In this document: positions 60,683 to 64,000 of the stretch, in pieces
Layout: each line of letters starts with the position of its first letter
Position numbering within the stretch: position 1 is the first letter of the stretch
From: Vibrio toranzoniae
GTDB lineage: Bacteria > Pseudomonadota > Gammaproteobacteria > Enterobacterales > Vibrionaceae
NCBI RefSeq assembly: GCF_024347655.1
Contig: NZ_AP025515.1
Coordinates: 1,116,001-1,180,000 of the forward strand
DNA length: 64,000 nt
Direction: 5' to 3'
Program-made: the position numbers and the translations under genes
The notes under the pieces: model-generated
What the model saw: the letters and a program-made list of their open reading frames with translations, nothing else
Told to the model about the DNA's origin: nothing
The model's database searches: none

Positions 60683-62092
60683 ATGAGTCTTGATGTTTAT
60701 AAATTGGATGAATCAATTCTAGGTGTTTCTAGCCCTGATCCGCTTCGTTTTGCGTTTACAAAAAAGCATTCTGCACATGCCGGAGAAAGCTCAATTCCGG
60801 TCGACGCTAGCAAGAAGTTGGAGCTTTTTGATGACCTAATGCTAAGCGAAGGGAAGAAACAGGATAAGCGTTGCCTGTACATCCACATTCCTTTTTGCCG
60901 TGTGCGCTGTACGTTCTGTAACTTTTTCCAAAATGCCGCAAGCCGTAAATTAGTCGATGAGTACTTCGATGCTCTGATGGTTGAGTTGAAGCAAAAAGCC
61001 AAAACGCCTTGGGCTCAGTCTGGATTATTTCACGCTGTCTACATTGGTGGCGGAACACCTACCGATTTATCCCCTCAGCAAGTAGAGCAACTAGGTAAGG
61101 CTATTCGCCAATATTTCCCTCTAGCAAACGATGTGGAAATGACTTTAGAAGGGCGCATCAATCGCTTTGGCGATCAAATGTTTGATAGCGCGCTTGAAGG
61201 CGGTTTCAACCGTTTCTCCTTTGGTATTCAAAGTTTTAACACGCAAGTTCGACGCAGTGCTAAGCGCCTAGATGACCGAGAGGTTGTGCTAGAACGTGTC
61301 AGTTCGCTAAGTCGTACAGAGCAAGCGCCAATCGTTCTTGATTTGTTATACGGATTACCGCACCAGTCTATGGAAGTGTTCCAACAAGATTTAGAAGATT
61401 ACATGTCTACTGGCGCACACGGCATTGACCTTTATCAACTGATTGTTACAGGTAATGCTCCTATGCTTAACCTTGTGGAGAAAGGAAAAATTCCACCACC
61501 AGCGAATACGCCAGATAAAGCGAGCATGTACTTGGCGGGTGTTGAGTTCATGGCCAAGAATAAGGTTAAACAACTGAGCGTGAATCATTGGACTCGCGAT
61601 AATCGTGAACGCAGTATTTACAACAGCTTAGCGAAAACTTATGCCGAAGTTCTGCCGGTTGGATGTGGCGCTGGTGGCAACATCGGTGGTCATGGTGTGA
61701 TGCAACACAGAACTTTAGACAGCTACATGGAGTCTATAAAACAAGGTCAGTTGCCGATTGCCATAATGACAAAGCAAAGTTCACTAGAGCCAACATTCTC
61801 GACATTAAAGGCAGGCTTTGATTCTGGTGTTGTTAGAAGAAGTACGTTGCCGACCTTTATGGGACAAGACACGTTCGATTACTTGAAACCTTTGTTCTCG
61901 CATTGGGAAAAGAATGGTCTGGTTGAGCTTTCGGAGGACTATGTGAGCCTCACTATTGCTGGCTGTTTCTGGGCAGTAAGCCTCGCTCAGAGCGTGATTC
62001 AAGTGCTTAACGCTGAATATCAAGCAATGCACCTAGCACCGAAAGCATCAGGTTTAGGCGTTCACCCGCATGCAAGTTTGAAGCACGCTTAA
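60683..62092 (+). CDS. hutW: Haem-utilisation radical SAM protein
   Basis: 469 residues of the HemN-like radical SAM family. The iron-sulfur motif CRVRCTFC gives Cys72, Cys76 and Cys79 (CxxxCxxC); GGGTPT and the LEGR substitution for the usual SAM-binding Glu region follow. HutW-type proteins act in anaerobic haem opening or related steps; in vibrios it is grouped with hutX and hutZ. The stop overlaps an ATG of the next frame by one base. Divergent from tonB1 over a Fur-type site. Confidence 0.93.
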   Translation: MSLDVYKLDESILGVSSPDPLRFAFTKKHSAHAGESSIPVDASKKLELFDDLMLSEGKKQDKRCLYIHIPFCRVRCTFCNFFQNAASRKLVDEYFDALMVELKQKAKTPWAQSGLFHAVYIGGGTPTDLSPQQVEQLGKAIRQYFPLANDVEMTLEGRINRFGDQMFDSALEGGFNRFSFGIQSFNTQVRRSAKRLDDREVVLERVSSLSRTEQAPIVLDLLYGLPHQSMEVFQQDLEDYMSTGAHGIDLYQLIVTGNAPMLNLVEKGKIPPPANTPDKASMYLAGVEFMAKNKVKQLSVNHWTRDNRERSIYNSLAKTYAEVLPVGCGAGGNIGGHGVMQHRTLDSYMESIKQGQLPIAIMTKQSSLEPTFSTLKAGFDSGVVRRSTLPTFMGQDTFDYLKPLFSHWEKNGLVELSEDYVSLTIAGCFWAVSLAQSVIQVLNAEYQAMHLAPKASGLGVHPHASLKHA

Positions 62093-62151
62093 TGTCGAAC
62101 CTTTTAGTTTGTAACTTACGTAAATTACTCGTTTATACGGAAACATATTCA

Positions 62152-62673
62152 ATGACAGATACAACATTAGAAATAACAGAAACTCTAGAACAACGTGTCG
62201 CTCGCATTATTGAAGAAGAACCAAAACTGCTTCCTACCGCGGTTGCTGAGAAGTTAGGCGTTTCAGAGGTTGAAGTCGTTGCTGCTTTTCCAAATGACAT
62301 GGCGGTGATGTTAGATGGTAGCCGTGCTCAGGAGATTCTAGAAGGCTTAGTGGGTTGGGGCCCTGTGACCACAATCATGCATTCATTTGGCTCAATCTTC
62401 GAAGTAAAAGCACCGTTCCCGAAAGGTAAAGTAGCGCGTGGTTATTACAACCTTATGGGCAGAGAAGGCGAGCTCCATGGTCACCTCAAACTCGACAACA
62501 TTAAACACATTGGCTTAGTGAGCAGGGCGTTCATGGGGCGTGAAAGTCATTACTTCGGTTTCTTTAGTGAAACGGGTGAGAACATTTTTAAGATCTACCT
62601 AGGCCGTAATGAAAAGCGTGAGCTGATTGCCGACCAAGTTGAACGCTTCAAAACGTTAAAAGAGCAAGCTTAA
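62152..62673 (+). CDS. hutX: Haem-utilisation carrier protein
   Basis: 173 residues from ATG 62152; an upstream in-frame ATG overlapping the hutW stop adds 20 residues absent from the V. cholerae protein as I recall it. The core VTTIMHSFGSIFEVKAPFPKGKVARGYYNLMGREGELHGHLKLDNI matches HutX/HuvX in outline, with GRESHYFGFF and KIYLGRNEKREL near the end. HutX binds haem and passes it to HutZ. It is the middle gene of hutWXZ. Confidence 0.93.
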   Translation: MTDTTLEITETLEQRVARIIEEEPKLLPTAVAEKLGVSEVEVVAAFPNDMAVMLDGSRAQEILEGLVGWGPVTTIMHSFGSIFEVKAPFPKGKVARGYYNLMGREGELHGHLKLDNIKHIGLVSRAFMGRESHYFGFFSETGENIFKIYLGRNEKRELIADQVERFKTLKEQA

Positions 62674-62814
62674 GCAGACTTAACGGCAAGCTTAAATTAG
62701 GTTGCCAACTCGTTTAAATAGTACATCAATGCTCGAGGATCGTTGAGTTCGCTAATGATTGCTCAACCTCGGGCAAAAATAATAAATCAGAGAAAGTGAA
62801 GAAAGGAATTACCC

Positions 62815-63345
62815 ATGGAACAGCAAGTAAAACAAGAACGTCTACAAGGTCGTCTAGGTCCAGAAATTAAAGAATTTCGCCAAGAGCGCCGTACCCTTCA
62901 GCTTGCAACGGTTGATGAAGAAGGTCGTCCAAATGTAAGTTACGCACCTTTCGTTCAGAACCAAGAAGGTTACTTTGTTCTCATTTCTGATATTGCTCGT
63001 CATGCTCGTAACTTGAAAGCAAACCCTCAAGTGTCTTTGATGATGATTGAAGACGAAGAGAGCTCGAAGCAGCTTTACGCACGTAAGCGTTTAACGTTTG
63101 ATGCTCAAGCGAGTGTTGTAGCGCGTGAAACGGAACTTTGGACTCAAGTGATTGGACAGATGCAAGAGCGTTTTGGCGAAATCATCGATGGTTTGAGCCA
63201 GCTTCAAGATTTCTCTCTATTCAACCTTAAAGCAGAGAATGGTCTGTTTGTGAAAGGCTTTGGTCAAGCATACCAAGTGTCTGGTGATGATCTAGTCGAT
63301 TTCGTTCACCTGCAAGAAGGCCACAAAAAAGTATCTAATGAGTAA
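62815..63345 (+). CDS. hutZ: Haem-degrading oxygenase HutZ
   Basis: 176 residues of the split-barrel FMN-binding-like family. LQLATVDEEGRPNVSYAPFVQNQEGYFVLISDIARHARNLKANPQVSLMMIEDE in outline is typical, and a C-terminal His in HLQEGHKK corresponds to the haem-ligand region known in V. cholerae (His170). It degrades haem to release iron, with HutX as donor. GAAAGGAAT precedes the ATG. A gap of 141 bases separates it from hutX. Confidence 0.93.
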   Translation: MEQQVKQERLQGRLGPEIKEFRQERRTLQLATVDEEGRPNVSYAPFVQNQEGYFVLISDIARHARNLKANPQVSLMMIEDEESSKQLYARKRLTFDAQASVVARETELWTQVIGQMQERFGEIIDGLSQLQDFSLFNLKAENGLFVKGFGQAYQVSGDDLVDFVHLQEGHKKVSNE

Positions 63346-63368
63346 TCTTGTTTAACTTATTACTTAAG

Positions 63369-63394
63369 AAGCCCTCCAACGTGAGGGCTTTTTT
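63369..63394 (+). terminator. Terminator of the hutWXZ operon
   Basis: AAGCCCTC-CAACGT-GAGGGCTT, followed by a T-run. Confidence 0.85.
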
Positions 63395-63458
63395 ATGTCT
63401 AAATCAAAGAGTTTGGTATATTGACGTTTGATGACTATTTATGTGTAAGGATCGGTAC

Positions 63459-64000
63459 GTGAAACCAGTAAGTCGAGATTGGGATGAGTTTTGTTACCCA
63501 TTTATTTATGAAGACAGTCCTATCTGTGATTTTGAGATTCTGTCGGACGAACTATGCTGCCGAGTTGGGTTAGTGTTGTCTTTGGAACTGGAACCACAAG
63601 TTCGTGATATCTTGCAACGCCTGCAACCAAACATCTACCACCTTAATGGATCTGTACGTGGGAAATTAGCGATCACTGAATCCGAACTGGTCGAGTTAAA
63701 GCAAGATTACCACCGTATCCGTGAGCAGTTAGAAGGTGGTTTCAAAGGTTTTGTATTACCTGGTGGGCACCGAGTGTCGAGCGAACTTCACTTGTGTCGC
63801 TGTCAGGCTAAAAAGGTTGTGCGCGCTTTGGTGAGCATTGAGCACCATGAAAGTAAAAAGTCACCTGACCCGGTTCTTTTTAAATACGCTAACTTAGTCG
63901 CGAACACGCTCTATGCATTGGCGTCTTTTACCAATCATGTCAATGAAGTTGAAGAAGTGGAGTTTGTGAGTAAGAGTTATTCTATGCCAAAGAAATCTTA
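63459..64000 (+). CDS. Cobalamin-adenosyltransferase-like protein, stop codon cut by window edge
   Basis: 180 residues from GTG 63459 with AAGGA seven bases upstream. The last two bases (TA) probably begin the stop. The C-terminal half resembles the PduO/MMAB adenosyltransferase fold: IREQLEGGFKGFVLPGGHRVSSELHLCRCQAKKVVRALVSIE, then FKYANLVANTLYALASFTN. The N-terminal Thr-Gly-Gly/Asp ATP-binding loop of active enzymes is not seen, and the Arg-rich catalytic positions are only partly kept, so catalysis is doubtful. It lies just downstream of hutZ but after a terminator. Confidence 0.65.
   Translation, partial: MKPVSRDWDEFCYPFIYEDSPICDFEILSDELCCRVGLVLSLELEPQVRDILQRLQPNIYHLNGSVRGKLAITESELVELKQDYHRIREQLEGGFKGFVLPGGHRVSSELHLCRCQAKKVVRALVSIEHHESKKSPDPVLFKYANLVANTLYALASFTNHVNEVEEVEFVSKSYSMPKKS

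Noticed and set aside
62092..62151. N-terminal 20-residue extension of HutX overlapping the hutW stop
   Set aside because: The extension is absent from the V. cholerae protein as recalled and its sequence is not conserved-looking; the internal ATG at 62152 is preferred, though coupling to hutW keeps some doubt.

Overview
The window looks like part of a Vibrio chromosome, most likely the second chromosome of a Splendidus- or Harveyi-clade relative. It carries LuxM/LuxN quorum-sensing genes, the Vibrio-type haem cluster (hutZ, hutX, hutW, tonB1-exbB1-exbD1, hutBCD), a vibrio collagenase and a malF-malG end. From memory, mal, pyrC and hut also lie in this relative order on V. cholerae chromosome II. 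The accessory material sits between those anchors. No rRNA, tRNA, CRISPR array or intact insertion sequence was seen.

Layout. 0-1.5 kb: end of the maltose ABC operon, followed by a 3' UTR that may encode the MicX sRNA. 2-10.5 kb: outer-membrane barrel, SgrR-type regulator, thioesterase, EamA exporter with a divergent AraC regulator, and a periplasmic binding protein overlapping a diguanylate cyclase. 10.6-14.5 kb: luxN and luxM. 14.8-18.7 kb: secreted M9 collagenase, a cystatin-like lipoprotein and an ADP-ribosyltransferase-like protein. 18.9-23.9 kb: glyoxylate shunt (aceA, a LysR regulator, malate synthase G). 24-43.9 kb: a large sulfonate/C2 region with an aldehyde dehydrogenase, IclR regulator, pta, a TauE-type exporter, a CobS/CobT-like AAA+/VWA pair, xsc, an FRG-domain gene, tauX, tauY, a TRAP transporter (tauKLM), a periplasmic double-Cache protein, a stand-alone malate-synthase-G-like domain, and a BCCT transporter. 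44-54.5 kb: M14 peptidase, pyrC, a Pmp3 membrane protein, a MOSC-reductase fusion, nadE and a NadD-like enzyme, and small conserved proteins. 55-63.4 kb: iron/haem acquisition. The right edge cuts the stop codon of a cobalamin-adenosyltransferase-like gene.

How it fits together. Taurine would enter through TauKLM (perhaps also the BCCT carrier) and be deaminated by TauXY to sulfoacetaldehyde. Xsc splits this into acetyl phosphate and sulfite. Pta turns acetyl phosphate into acetyl-CoA, TauE may export sulfite, and the nearby aceA/malate synthase pair lets acetyl-CoA serve as carbon source. The least explained parts are the CobS/CobT-like pair without any CobN, the 190-residue protein resembling only the insertion domain of malate synthase G, the Cache protein without an output domain, and the AT-rich FRG islet between xsc and tauX. 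A 13-base word shared upstream of xsc and tauX, with a related word before pta, is a candidate regulon operator. Functions come from reading motifs and remembered family sequences; no database search was possible.
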